A stretch of DNA of 60,609 bases from contig LRTP01000767.1 in NCBI GenBank assembly GCA_001550305.1, positions 1-60,609 of the forward strand. The letters run 5' to 3'. A program made the position numbers and the translations under genes. Shown here in pieces: positions 24,697-33,780 of this stretch; position 1 is the stretch's first letter; every line of letters starts with the position of its first letter. Source of the DNA: Streptomyces diastatochromogenes (GTDB lineage: Bacteria; Actinomycetota; Actinomycetes; Streptomycetales; Streptomycetaceae). Below the pieces are notes generated by a model that ran no database searches, had not been told where the DNA came from, and worked only from the letters and a program-made list of their open reading frames with translations.

Positions 24697-26247
24697 TCAG
24701 TGGGCGATCACCGGCACCTTGACCTCGTCCTCGACACCGTCGCCCGCGCCGGAGGCCGCGGACATGTCCGGGCGGCCGGTGTTGACGAGGGTCGCGGCGA
24801 TCGTGGCCGCGACCACCAGGATGCCGACGGCGAACCAGATGGCGTTGGTGTAGCCGTTCACCATGCCCTGCAGCTGGACGAGCTGCTGCTGCGGCTTGGA
24901 GGTGGCACCGGCGATGTGGTCCTTGATGTACGAGGTGGTCGCCGAGGCGGCGATCGTGTTCAGCAGGGCCGTACCGATCGCGCCGCCCACCTGCTGCGAG
25001 GTGTTGACCATCGCGGAGGCGACACCGGCGTCCTTCGGCTGGACACCGTACGTGGCCAGGGACATGGCGGGCATGAACGCCGTACCCATACCCAGGCCGA
25101 GCAGCAGCTGGGCCGGGAGCAGCAGACCCGCGTAGGAGGAGTTGATCTCCATCTGGGTCAGCAGCAGCATGCCCAGGGCGGCCAGGGCGAAGCCCGGTGC
25201 CATCAGCAGGCGCGGCGGGACGCGGGTCATCAGACGGGCGCCGATCTGGGTGGAGCCCGTGATCATGCCCGCGATCATCGGCAGGAAGGCGAAGCCGGTC
25301 TTGACCGGCGAGTAGCCCTTCACGATCTGCAGGTAGTAGGTCAGGAACAAGAACAGACCGAACATCGCGATGATCGCGAGGCCGAGCGAGAGGTAGACAC
25401 CGCCGCGGTTGCGCTCGGTGATGACGCGCAGGGGCAGCAGCGGGGCCTTGACCTTGGACTCGGTGAACACGAAGGCCGCGAGCAGCACCGCCGAGGCGAC
25501 GAACAGACCGATGGTGGTGGAGTCGCTCCAGCCGTTGGACTCGGCACGGGTGAAGCCGTAGACCAGGGAGACCAGACCCAGGGTGGAGAGGATGACACCG
25601 GGGATGTCGAGCGGCGAGCGGTTGCGGCCGCCGGCCGGCTCACGGATGACGAAGTACGCGCCCAGGGCGGCGATGATCGCGAACGGGATGTTCACGAAGA
25701 ACGTCCAGCGCCAGTTCAGGTACTCGGTGAGGAAGCCGCCGAGGATCAGGCCGACGGCGCCGCCGCCACCGGCGATCGCACCGTAGATGCCGAACGCCTT
25801 GGCGCGCTCCTTGGCGTCGGTGAACATCACCGCGAGCAGCGAGAGCGCGGCGGGGGCCAGGAGGGCACCGAAGGCGCCCTGCAGGGCGCGGGCGCCGAGC
25901 AGCATCGCCTCGCTCTGCGCGGCGCCGCCGATGGCGGAGGCGCCCGCGAAGCCGATCAGACCGGTGACGAAGGTGCGCTTGCGGCCCCACAGGTCGGCGA
26001 TACGGCCGCCGAAGAGCAGCAGACCGCCGAAGGCGAGGGCGTAGGCCGTGATGACCCACTGACGGTTGCCGTCCGATATCCCCAGGTCCTGCTGGGCGGA
26101 GGGCAGCGCGATGTTCACGATGGTCGCGTCGAGGACGACCATCAGCTGGGCGAGCGCGATGAACGCGAGCGCTTTCCAGCGGTTGCTGTGTGCGTCGGCG
26201 AGTTCGGCCGCCGACTTTGCCGAGGCTGAGGTGCCTGTTTCAGACAT
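24697..26247 (-). CDS. DHA2-family MFS drug exporter
   Basis: A 516-residue 14-helix exporter of the EmrB/QacA type. Seen motifs: LAQLMVVLDATIVNIALPSAQ (helix 1), GGRIADLWGRKRTFVTGL (motif A) and GAIAGGGGAVGLILGGFLTEYLNWRWTFFVNIP (motif C and loop). ATG 26247 is preceded by GGAG; GTG 26259 would add four residues. It lies 204 bp downstream of a TetR gene on the same strand, and the gap carries palindromic repeats that may be the TetR operator. Substrate unknown. Confidence 0.9.
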   Translation of the reverse strand: MSETGTSASAKSAAELADAHSNRWKALAFIALAQLMVVLDATIVNIALPSAQQDLGISDGNRQWVITAYALAFGGLLLFGGRIADLWGRKRTFVTGLIGFAGASAIGGAAQSEAMLLGARALQGAFGALLAPAALSLLAVMFTDAKERAKAFGIYGAIAGGGGAVGLILGGFLTEYLNWRWTFFVNIPFAIIAALGAYFVIREPAGGRNRSPLDIPGVILSTLGLVSLVYGFTRAESNGWSDSTTIGLFVASAVLLAAFVFTESKVKAPLLPLRVITERNRGGVYLSLGLAIIAMFGLFLFLTYYLQIVKGYSPVKTGFAFLPMIAGMITGSTQIGARLMTRVPPRLLMAPGFALAALGMLLLTQMEINSSYAGLLLPAQLLLGLGMGTAFMPAMSLATYGVQPKDAGVASAMVNTSQQVGGAIGTALLNTIAASATTSYIKDHIAGATSKPQQQLVQLQGMVNGYTNAIWFAVGILVVAATIAATLVNTGRPDMSAASGAGDGVEDEVKVPVIAH

Positions 26248-26371
26248 GGGGATACCCACTCCGGTACTTCGCAGTGAAAAAGGTGAGGGAAGGTCACGGG
26301 AGCCGGCGGCTCGTCGTCGTCGACGGCCGCAAGCCTCCGGAAGCTTGTCGGACTAAGGACTGGCGCGGTGC

Positions 26372-26425
26372 GCCGATCTCATCGGTCGGGCCGATCTCAT
26401 CGGTCGGCCTGATCTCATCGGTCGG
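26372..26425. promoter_or_regulatory. Three 18-bp repeats with palindromic cores upstream of the MFS gene
   Basis: Units 26372-26389 and 26390-26407 are identical; 26408-26425 differs at two bases. Each holds CCGAT-CTC-ATCGG (CTGAT in the third). The array sits about 130 bp upstream of the exporter start and just downstream of the TetR gene, fitting a clustered TetR operator. Confidence 0.5.
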
Positions 26426-26451
26426 GCTGGTCGGGCTGATCGGGCTGCTGG

Positions 26452-27096
26452 TCAGGCTGTTCGCAGATCCTCCACGGTGGCCGCCACTCCGGGCAGTACG
26501 GAGCGGGCCGGTGCCCGCAGACCGTCCAGGAACAGCTGCAGATGACGGTGCACGAAGCGGTCGATGCCCTGACACGCGGTGCCGGGCAGCGGCCGGGTGA
26601 GCTGACTGACGGCGACCATGAGGTCACCCGACTCGACGTCGGGCCGCAACTGTCCGGCCTCGCGGGCGCGCCTCATCAGCGCGTCGACCATCTCCATGGT
26701 CCGCTCGCGTGCGGCGAACAGATCCGGGTGGTGCTGGTCGAAGGCCTCGGAGAGCATGGGGCACAGGGCGCCGATCCGCTCGTCCGCCGCGAAGTGCACG
26801 AAGTCGCTCAGCGCCTGGAAGGCGTCGCCGCCCTCCAGGAGAGCCGACTCGATCCACTCCGACGTGCGGTCCATGACCGAGCAGACGACCTCCCGCGCGA
26901 GCGCGTCGCGGTCCGGGAAGTTGCGGTACACCGTGGCGTTGCCGACACCGGCGCGGCGGGCGATCTCGTCGAACGGCACGTCGGGGCCGAACTCGACGAA
27001 CATCTCACGCGCGGCGGCGACGATCCGCTCCCGGTTGCGCAGGGCATCGGCGCGGGGCCGGGGCACGCGACGCTTCACGGGGGTGGCGGTCTCCAC
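26452..27096 (-). CDS. TetR-family regulator next to an MFS exporter
   Basis: A 214-residue regulator. The HTH is RPRADALRNRERIVAAAREMFVEFGPDVPFDEIARRAGVGNATVYRNFPDRDALAREVV, residues about 14-72. The remaining helices form the ligand domain. GTG 27096 is chosen because GAGGAG lies 6 nt upstream; the in-frame extension to 27171 has no ribosome site. It is co-oriented with and upstream of the DHA2 exporter and probably represses it. Confidence 0.88.
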   Translation of the reverse strand: METATPVKRRVPRPRADALRNRERIVAAAREMFVEFGPDVPFDEIARRAGVGNATVYRNFPDRDALAREVVCSVMDRTSEWIESALLEGGDAFQALSDFVHFAADERIGALCPMLSEAFDQHHPDLFAARERTMEMVDALMRRAREAGQLRPDVESGDLMVAVSQLTRPLPGTACQGIDRFVHRHLQLFLDGLRAPARSVLPGVAATVEDLRTA

Positions 27097-27456
27097 GGCG
27101 TACTCCTCAGACGTAGGTAGGAAGACTGTGGCGCGATCCGGGGAATCCGTCCCCGTTTCGCTCGGACACATGGCTAAACGGGGAAACGGTCCCCGGTTAT
27201 TTCCCGCATTCCCAGAGATCTGGTGTGACCTGCGTCACTGTGCGTTGAGGGGCGGGGGGACGGCTCCACCCCACGCCCGCACACCCGCCCCACCTCGCCC
27301 CACGGCAAACCTCCGACGCGGCTCCCGTCACCCTTCCCCCGGCAAGAAACCCACGTTCGGGCTCTTCCAGCGCGCGCCCCCGCATCCCCCGTCACAGGGT
27401 GATCGCACAGGGTGCAGCCGGTGACCGGGCGGCTGCCGTGAGCGAAGGGCCCTTGC
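27097..27456. other. Upstream region of TetR and M6 protease genes
   Basis: A 360-bp divergent intergenic region without a convincing gene. It holds the start-proximal region of the TetR gene with GGGGA/TCCCC-type symmetry near 27138-27196 (GGGGAATCCGTCCCC and GGGGAAACGGTCCCC, about 40 bp apart), which could be a second TetR operator, and the AAGGGCCCTT palindrome just before the protease start. Confidence 0.5.
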
Positions 27457-28740
27457 ATGCAGCCGATGCAGCCCACCACCCGCCGGATACGCTCGCGCCG
27501 CGTGGCCGCCCTGGCCTCGGTGACCCTTCTGACGCTGACGGTCAGCACCTCCGCCGGCACCGGTCACCTCCCGGCGGGCTCCACGACGGCGGGCTCCATC
27601 GCGCTGGCCCGCTCCACGGCGCTCGGTCCCTGCATGATCACCGACCCGATGGGCGTACAGATGGGCGAGGGCATACCGACCCAACCCGGATACGCCCGCT
27701 CCACCGGCATCGTCCGAGCCCTCACCCTGATGGTCGACTTCTCCGACGCGCCCGGCCCGGGCAGCGCACTCGACCGGCTCGCCGAGTTCTTCCCGCAGAC
27801 CCAGAACTGGTTTCGCACCAGTTCCTACGGCCGTCTCGACTACCGCCCCGAGACCCCCATCCACCACTGGCTGCGCATGCCCAAGCCCTTCAAGGCGTAC
27901 GGCATAGAACGCGGCGCCCCCTTCGACCCCGGCTACCGCGATCTGGTCCAGGACATAGTGGCCACGGCCGACCCCGAGGTGGACTTCCGCTCGTACGACC
28001 TCCTGAACGTGCTGGTGACGCCGAACGCCGGACCCTCCGCCCTGGACACCGTCCTGTCCGTCACCTTCGCCGGCAACACCGAGGCACCCATAGCCGACGG
28101 CGTCCCCGTCTCCAACGCGTCCTTCGTCTACAGCCGCCAGGACGACGGATCCGGCTCCTACGCCGAGACCGGCTACCGGGTACTCCCCCACGAGAACGGC
28201 CACACCTTCGGCCTGCCCGACCTCTACACCCCGGAGGGCGGAGGCGCGGTCGGCCACTGGGACATCATGAGCGAGGACTGGGGAGCCGACAACGACCTCC
28301 TCGGCTGGCACAAGTGGAAGCTGGGCTGGCTCGACGAGTCGCAGGTCAGATGCGCCGCGTCGCCCGGGACGACGGAGTACACCCTCACCCCGCTGTCCCG
28401 GCCCGGCGGCGAGAAGCTGGTCTTCGTACCCACCAGCACCAAGACGGGGTACGCCTTCGAACTGCGCACCCACGAGGGCAACGACTCCGCCGTCTGCCGC
28501 CCCGGCATCCTCATCTACAAGGTCGACGCGGGCGTGGACACCGGAAACGGCCCCATCACCGTCTACGACTCCAAGCGCCACAGCGGCGGCTGCACCCGCA
28601 GCCCCAACGTCCACGCGGAACTCTCCGACGCCCCCTTCACCCCCGGCGAGTCCTTCAAGGACCCCAAGACCGGCATCACGATCGCGGTCACGGCGTCAAA
28701 TCCGAACGGTGACTACCGGGTGTCCGTCACCCGCCGCTGA
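27457..28740 (+). CDS. Secreted M6-family (InhA-like) metalloprotease
   Basis: A 427-residue exported protein. The N-terminus is a long twin-Arg-containing signal region (TTRRIRSRRVAALASVTLLTLTVSTSAG). The zinc motif HENGH occupies residues 245-249 in VLPHENGHTFGLPDLYTP, and VGHWDIMSE supplies the expected Met-turn. YGRLDYRP and the C-terminal beta-rich part fit the M6 domain found in many actinobacteria. ATG 27457 has AAGGG upstream. It stands alone between a TetR and an IclR gene. Probably a secreted degradative protease; the target is unknown. Confidence 0.88.
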   Translation: MQPMQPTTRRIRSRRVAALASVTLLTLTVSTSAGTGHLPAGSTTAGSIALARSTALGPCMITDPMGVQMGEGIPTQPGYARSTGIVRALTLMVDFSDAPGPGSALDRLAEFFPQTQNWFRTSSYGRLDYRPETPIHHWLRMPKPFKAYGIERGAPFDPGYRDLVQDIVATADPEVDFRSYDLLNVLVTPNAGPSALDTVLSVTFAGNTEAPIADGVPVSNASFVYSRQDDGSGSYAETGYRVLPHENGHTFGLPDLYTPEGGGAVGHWDIMSEDWGADNDLLGWHKWKLGWLDESQVRCAASPGTTEYTLTPLSRPGGEKLVFVPTSTKTGYAFELRTHEGNDSAVCRPGILIYKVDAGVDTGNGPITVYDSKRHSGGCTRSPNVHAELSDAPFTPGESFKDPKTGITIAVTASNPNGDYRVSVTRR

Positions 28741-28883
28741 CCGTCCGCTCCCCCCCTTCCCTCACCGGCCGCCCCTCGGTGCCTGCCCGGCCGCTCCCCC
28801 GGCCCCCGACCGTTCTCTCACCCGCCCCTCCCGGCCTCCGACCTGCTGACCTGGCCGTGCAAGGACTACGGTGTCTGTTCTGA

Positions 28884-28925
28884 GTCTCTTCGGAGATCCG
28901 CGACTGCGTCTCTTCAGAGATCCGC
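28884..28925 (+). promoter_or_regulatory. Duplicated palindrome upstream of the IclR gene
   Basis: Two 18-bp direct repeats (28884-28901, 28908-28925) differ by one base; each contains TCTC-TTC(G/A)-GAGA. Their centres are 24 bp apart and the second ends 12 bp before the start codon. They are a likely autoregulatory operator for the IclR protein. Confidence 0.5.
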
Positions 28926-28937
28926 ATCGGAGAGCCC

Positions 28938-30857
28938 ATGCCATCGAATGTCGCACCGGCCCCCGGGACCGGCACCAGCAGCGCCGCGGGCGCCGAGGCC
29001 GTGGTGCCCGCCGAGGCCGTCACCCCTCTCATCCGCGGTATCGCCGTACTGCGGCGGCTGACCGACGCCGACGGAGTGTCCAGCCTCAGCGGTCTGGAGC
29101 GGTCCACCGGGCTCGCGCGCTCCACCGTCGACCGGATCACCGCGACCCTGGCGCGCCGGGGATATGTACGCCTCGACGGCCGCGACGCCGTCCTGGCCCC
29201 CCGTCTGATGGAACTCGGCAACGCCTACCTGGCCGCCCTGCGCCTGCCCCGCCTCCTCGACGCGCACGCCGACGCCCTCGCCGACGAGCTCGACGAGTCC
29301 GTCTCGCTCGCGGTCGGCGACCAGGACGGTATCCGCTTCATCCACCAGGCGACCCGGCGCCGCGCCATGTCGCTGAGCTTCCGCATCGGCGACCTGCTGC
29401 CCGCCGAACGCACCGCGCCCGGCCCGCTGTTCGCCACCGAGTGGGGCGATCGGGAGTGGGCACGGTGGCACGAGCGGCGCGCGGCCGACCCGGAGGACCG
29501 GGGGTTTCCGGCGGTCCCGGCGCGGAGCCGGCCGATCGAGTACGGCGAGGACGACCGAAACGACGAGAAGGACAGGATCGGCGCGCACCGCACGAACCGT
29601 GCGAACCGCACGAACGGCAAAGACCTCACCGTCGGCAAAGACCCCACCGTCGGGAAGGACCTCACCGTCGGGAAGGACCTCACCGTCGGGAAAAGCCTCG
29701 CGGCGGACAGGCCGGAGGAGGAGCAGGGCGCCGGGCGAAGCGCACGTCGACTTCCCACCCTCGGCGACGACTTCGAGCAGCGTACGGCCGAGGCGCGGGA
29801 GGCCGGCTGGGCGCTGGACGACCAGTTGATCGAACCAGGTCTGGTCGCGCTCTCCATGCCCGTACGGGAGGCGGGCCGCATCGCCTGTGTGGTGAGCGTG
29901 GTCAGCCACACCAGCCGGCACACCGCGGCCGATCTGCGCGACACCCTGCTGCCCCGGCTACGGGAGGCCGTCGCCGCGATGGAACGGGAACTGCGCGAGG
30001 CACAGCACGCCGAATCCGCCACGCCCACGCCACGCGCCACCGCCGCCCCCTCCGGCCTCGCCGTCTGGGCCGGCGCCTCCAAGCAGGAACTGGGCCGGGA
30101 GTTCATCGAGTCGCTGGCCCGGGGCCTCACCGTCATCACCGCCTTCGGCGAGGGCCGCGCCGAACTGAACCTCACCGAGGTCGCCCAGGCCACCGGACTC
30201 GCCCGGGCGACCGCCCGCCGCGCACTGATCACCCTGGAACACCTCGGATACGTCACCGCGCACGACCGCGTCTTCCGCCTCACCCCCCGCGTGCTGGGCC
30301 TCGGCTTCCCTCCCCTTTCGCGGACCTCGCTCGCCGAGATCGCCGCCCCGCACCTCACCGAACTCTCGCAGCGGCTGCACGACTCGGTGTCGCTGGCGGT
30401 CCTGACCGGCGACGAGATCCAGTACACGGGCCGCGTCTCCACCAGCCGCGTCATGAGCGTCCACATCACCATCGGCACCCGCCTGCCCGCGTACCCCACC
30501 GCGCTGGGCCGGGTGATGCTGGCGGACCTGCCCGAGCCCCCGCTCACCGAACTGCTCCCGTTGACCCCCCGCACGATCACGGACCCCGCTCGACTGACGG
30601 CCGTCCTGGACCGCGTACGGGAAGAGGGATACGCCCTGGTCGACGAGGAGTTGGAGGTGGGGCTGCGCTCGGTCGCGGTGCCGGTGCGCGAGCGCGGTGG
30701 GCGGGTCGTGGCCGCCGTCAATGTCGCGATGCACAGCAGCCGCCGTACGCCCGAGGAGTGCGTCGCCGAGGTGCTGCCGGAGTTGCGGGCCGCGGTGGGG
30801 CGGATCGAGGAGGACCTGTGGGTGGCGGGACGGTTCCGCCGGGTACCGCGGACGTGA
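28938..30857 (+). CDS. Double-length IclR-family regulator
   Basis: A 639-residue protein made of two IclR units. The first HTH is at about residues 30-90 (IRGIAVLRRLTDADGVSSLSGLERSTGLARSTVDRITATLARRGYV) with an effector domain to about 355; the second HTH starts near residue 390 (EFIESLARGLTVITAFGEGRAELNLTEVAQATGLARATARRALITLEHLGYV) with its own effector domain. The second half resembles the PcaR/PcaU/PobR group that controls aromatic acid breakdown. The first effector domain is interrupted by five repeats of TVGKDL (29620-29700, 18-bp units) and a charged stretch. ATG 28938 has GGAGAG upstream. No catabolic genes are adjacent. Confidence 0.88.
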   Translation: MPSNVAPAPGTGTSSAAGAEAVVPAEAVTPLIRGIAVLRRLTDADGVSSLSGLERSTGLARSTVDRITATLARRGYVRLDGRDAVLAPRLMELGNAYLAALRLPRLLDAHADALADELDESVSLAVGDQDGIRFIHQATRRRAMSLSFRIGDLLPAERTAPGPLFATEWGDREWARWHERRAADPEDRGFPAVPARSRPIEYGEDDRNDEKDRIGAHRTNRANRTNGKDLTVGKDPTVGKDLTVGKDLTVGKSLAADRPEEEQGAGRSARRLPTLGDDFEQRTAEAREAGWALDDQLIEPGLVALSMPVREAGRIACVVSVVSHTSRHTAADLRDTLLPRLREAVAAMERELREAQHAESATPTPRATAAPSGLAVWAGASKQELGREFIESLARGLTVITAFGEGRAELNLTEVAQATGLARATARRALITLEHLGYVTAHDRVFRLTPRVLGLGFPPLSRTSLAEIAAPHLTELSQRLHDSVSLAVLTGDEIQYTGRVSTSRVMSVHITIGTRLPAYPTALGRVMLADLPEPPLTELLPLTPRTITDPARLTAVLDRVREEGYALVDEELEVGLRSVAVPVRERGGRVVAAVNVAMHSSRRTPEECVAEVLPELRAAVGRIEEDLWVAGRFRRVPRT

Positions 30858-30901
30858 CGCGCCGGCGCGTACCCCTGGTGAGGACCGTTTGAGCACGTGA
30901 A

Positions 30902-30943
30902 CGCCCGTGTCCGGGCCACGGGAACGTGGTCCGGACACGGGCG
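30902..30943. terminator. Bidirectional terminator between IclR and MFS genes
   Basis: Perfect 13-bp stem (30902-30914 with 30931-30943); the loop itself has a CCAC/GTGG stem. It lies between two convergent genes, 44 bp from the first stop and 30 bp from the second. Confidence 0.85.
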
Positions 30944-30972
30944 GGAGCAGGTGTGGGGGTGCCCCCCGGACG

Positions 30973-32553
30973 TCAGTGGCTGACCTCCGCGCCCCCGGCC
31001 GACACGACCTGCGCCACCTCCTCACCCAACACACCCTCGTCCGCCTGACCCTTCTCCGGCGCGACCTGGGTCGCACCCTGGTCCGAGGCTCCGGCGGGCC
31101 TGCCGTCGCGCATCAGGAAGACGGCGAGGACGGCCGCGACCAGGACTCCCGCCCCGCCCGCCAGGAAGCTCGCCGACATCGCGCTGGTGAAGGCGTCGTG
31201 GGCGGAGGTGAGGAGGGACCTGTCGCCGGTGCGGGCGGCCACGGCGAGGGCGTCGCCGATCGAGTGGCGGGCGGCGGCCGGGGCGGCGGCGGGCATGTGG
31301 CCGGTGAAGGTGCTGGAGAGGACCGCGCCGAGGACGGCGACACCGAGCGCGGCGCCGGCCTGCTGGACGGTGTCGTTGAGCGCGGAGCCCACACCGGCGT
31401 GCTCGTCCGGGATCGCGCCCATCATGGCCGCCATCGCCGCGGGCATCGTCAACCCGCCACCGGCGCCCATGAGACACATGGCACCGGCGAGGACGCCCCA
31501 CCCGCTCTCCGGGTTCAGCGTGGACAGCAGCCCGAACCCGGAGGCGATGACGAGGAGTCCGAAGACCACCATGGCGCGGTTGCCGGTCTTCGGCAGCAGG
31601 GCGGCGCCGACGCTGTTGAAGGCGAGGGTCGCGAGGGCCAGCGGGGTGAAGGCGAGACCGGTCTGGGTGGCGGAGTAGCCGAGGACGAACTGCAGGTACT
31701 GGGTCAGCACCAGCATCAGGCCGCCCTGGGCCAGGGTCAGCAGCACGAGGGAGAAGCTCGCGCCGGTGAAGACACGGTTGCGGTAGAGCGAGACCGGGAT
31801 CATCGGCGAGGAGCAGCGGCTCTCCCACACCCCGAACCCGACCAGCCCGAGCACGGCGAGGCCGAGCGAGAGCTGCGTGCCCTGCTGACCCAGCCCGCCC
31901 TTGGGAAGCTCGATGATCGTCCAGATGAGCGCGGTCATGCCGACCATCGACAGCACCATGCCGATCGGGTCGGCCTTGCGCCAGGGCCCCTTGGACTCGG
32001 GCATGAGGACCAGCGCGGCGATGATCGCGAGAACGGCGATGGGGATGTTGAGGAGGAAGACGACCCCCCACCAGAAGTGGGCCAGCAGCGCGCCACCGAC
32101 GACGGGACCACCGACGAGCCCGACCATGGCGACGGCGCTCCAGGCGGCGATGGCCTTGGGCCGCTCGGCGTCGTCGAAGACGGTGACCAGGATCGACAGC
32201 GTGCTGGGCATGATCAGCGCGCCTCCGACGCCCATCAGCACCCGCCCCAGGATCAGCGCCCCGGGCGTGGCGGCCTCCATCGCCACCACCGAGGCCGCCC
32301 CGAAGAGCGCGAGCCCGATGACCATCACCTTCCGCCGCCCGAACTTGTCGGAGAGGCTGCCCGCGGTCAGCAGCAGCCCGGCGAAGACCAGCATGTACGA
32401 GTCGAGGATCCACTGGAGGTCCTGGGCACTGGCGTTCAGGTCCTCGGCGATCGTCGGGATCGCCACGGTGAGAACCATGTTGTCGACGACCAGCACCAGG
32501 GTGCTGAGGCACAACACGATCAGGATGAGCCAGCGACGCGGATGACGGTCCAT
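30973..32553 (-). CDS. DHA2-family MFS drug exporter
   Basis: A 526-residue 14-helix exporter. Motif A is GSLSDKFGRRKVMVIGLALFG; motif C-like GLVGGPVVGGALLAHFWWGVVFLLNIPIA is in helix 5. The C-terminal 40 residues are a charged tail. ATG 32553 has GAGAGG 7 nt upstream; the in-frame extension upstream is Cys/His-rich and not conserved-looking. It is divergent from a TetR regulator across 174 bp with several symmetric GCGC-type sites. Probably a self-resistance or multidrug pump controlled by that regulator. Confidence 0.9.
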   Translation of the reverse strand: MDRHPRRWLILIVLCLSTLVLVVDNMVLTVAIPTIAEDLNASAQDLQWILDSYMLVFAGLLLTAGSLSDKFGRRKVMVIGLALFGAASVVAMEAATPGALILGRVLMGVGGALIMPSTLSILVTVFDDAERPKAIAAWSAVAMVGLVGGPVVGGALLAHFWWGVVFLLNIPIAVLAIIAALVLMPESKGPWRKADPIGMVLSMVGMTALIWTIIELPKGGLGQQGTQLSLGLAVLGLVGFGVWESRCSSPMIPVSLYRNRVFTGASFSLVLLTLAQGGLMLVLTQYLQFVLGYSATQTGLAFTPLALATLAFNSVGAALLPKTGNRAMVVFGLLVIASGFGLLSTLNPESGWGVLAGAMCLMGAGGGLTMPAAMAAMMGAIPDEHAGVGSALNDTVQQAGAALGVAVLGAVLSSTFTGHMPAAAPAAARHSIGDALAVAARTGDRSLLTSAHDAFTSAMSASFLAGGAGVLVAAVLAVFLMRDGRPAGASDQGATQVAPEKGQADEGVLGEEVAQVVSAGGAEVSH

Positions 32554-32619
32554 CTCACTACCTCTCGAACGGTGAACTGAGCCGCACACACCGTGCGCTC
32601 CGTGGAACACCGTACGATG

Positions 32620-32638
32620 TTGCGCACACTGTACGCAA
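32620..32638. promoter_or_regulatory. Candidate TetR operator in the MFS/TetR divergent gap
   Basis: TTGCGCACACTGTACGCAA has 5-bp perfect arms. Related half sites (GTACGC, TGCGC, GCGCA) recur at about 32594 and 32670-32695, so the gap may hold more than one operator. Confidence 0.45.
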
Positions 32639-32727
32639 GAGAGAGCGCCGTACCGATCCATGGCCACGCGTACGCACCCTGCGCATGCTGTGCGCTACGG
32701 TGGCCGGACCGGGAGAGAGGAAGCCGT

Positions 32728-33477
32728 ATGTCCCCCCAGGAGCAGGCCGAAGCGGGGTCGCCGACGCCCGTCCAGTCGGTGTGGACCCGCCCCCGGGCCG
32801 GTCGCGAACAGCCGGCGCTGAGCCGGGACCAGATCGTCGCCGAGGCGCTGCGCCTGCTCGACTCCGACGGCATCGACGCCCTGAGCATGCGCAAGCTCGG
32901 CACCCGCCTCGGCGCCGGAGCCACCTCGCTCTACCGGCACGTGGCCAACAAGGACGAGCTCATCGAGCTGGCCATCGACGAGATCTACGGCGAGATCGAG
33001 ATCCCCCGGTCCACCGACCCCGCGACCTGGCGCACGGACGCGACCCACTGCGCCCAGAGCCTGCGCGCGACGATGCTGCGCCACCCGTGGATCGCCTCGG
33101 TCCTCGGCGAGATGGGCATGTCGTACCTCGGCCCGAACGCGATGCGCCTGGCCGAGTTCCTGCTCGCCCTCTTCACCCGCGCGGGCCTGCCCACCACCGA
33201 GGCCGACCAGGCCGCCTCGACCCTCGTCGCCTACGTCACCGGCATGGCCACCAGCGAGGCCGCCTACCTCAACGTCCTCGCCCGCAGCGGCCACACCGAA
33301 CAGCAGTACGTGGAAAGCCTCTGGCCCACCGCCGAACAGGCCGCCGAGTCCTACCCCCACCTCCGCGAGGGCTACGCCGAACAACGCGGCAAGGATCCCC
33401 GCACCGCCCGCGACGAGAACTTCCAGTACGGCCTCGACCGCGTCCTGGACGGCCTGGAAACCCGAATCACCCACTGA
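32728..33477 (+). CDS. TetR-family regulator (divergent to MFS exporter)
   Basis: A 249-residue regulator. HTH: ALSRDQIVAEALRLLDSDGIDALSMRKLGTRLGAGATSLYRHVANKDELIELAIDEIYGEI, residues about 31-92. The C-terminal domain (WRTDATHCAQSLRATMLRHPWIASVLGEM, LVAYVTGMATSEAAYL) resembles the TetR/TetR-C type that binds drugs. ATG 32728 is preceded by GAGAGAGGAAG. Expected to repress the divergent exporter. Confidence 0.9.
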   Translation: MSPQEQAEAGSPTPVQSVWTRPRAGREQPALSRDQIVAEALRLLDSDGIDALSMRKLGTRLGAGATSLYRHVANKDELIELAIDEIYGEIEIPRSTDPATWRTDATHCAQSLRATMLRHPWIASVLGEMGMSYLGPNAMRLAEFLLALFTRAGLPTTEADQAASTLVAYVTGMATSEAAYLNVLARSGHTEQQYVESLWPTAEQAAESYPHLREGYAEQRGKDPRTARDENFQYGLDRVLDGLETRITH

Positions 33478-33546
33478 CCGAACGCCAGAACCCCCACCCC
33501 ACCGAATCCGCTACGCTAGTCGCCGGGTCTCCACCGAGATCCCCCC

Positions 33547-33619
33547 GCCTTCGTAGCTCAGGGGATAGAGCACCGCTCTCCTAAAGCGGGTGTCGCAGGT
33601 TCGAATCCTGCCGGGGGCA
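33547..33619 (+). tRNA. tRNA-Arg (anticodon CCT)
   Basis: A complete cloverleaf of 73 nt without encoded CCA. Acceptor strand GCCTTCG pairs with CGGGGGC using two G-U pairs; D arm GCTC..GAGC; anticodon stem CCGCT/AGCGG with loop CTCCTAA giving anticodon CCT; T stem GCAGG/CCTGC with loop TTCGAAT. Copies of its 3' part recur at 39.10, 51.37 and 53.96 kb, which marks it as an integration site. Confidence 0.95.
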
Positions 33620-33628
33620 CAGCAGGAA

Positions 33629-33665
33629 GGGCCGACTCGGGAGGGGTTTCCTCCCGAGTCGGCCC
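33629..33665 (+). terminator. tRNA-Arg terminator
   Basis: Perfect 16-bp stem (33629-33644 with 33650-33665) and a 5-nt loop, 10 nt beyond the tRNA 3' end. Confidence 0.85.
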
Positions 33666-33780
33666 CCTCGGTCCAAGCCTCCCCCGCCCTCGCGGATCGC
33701 AGCCCCCCGGTCGACCAGCGATCGCACGGTCACGGTCGCCCGTCATGTACTGATGGATCTGCGCTGGGAACTGCTGCGAC

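Noticed and set aside
33547..33619. Island as an ordinary prophage remnant
   Set aside because: No phage structural, integrase or lysis genes are present in any of the three segments.
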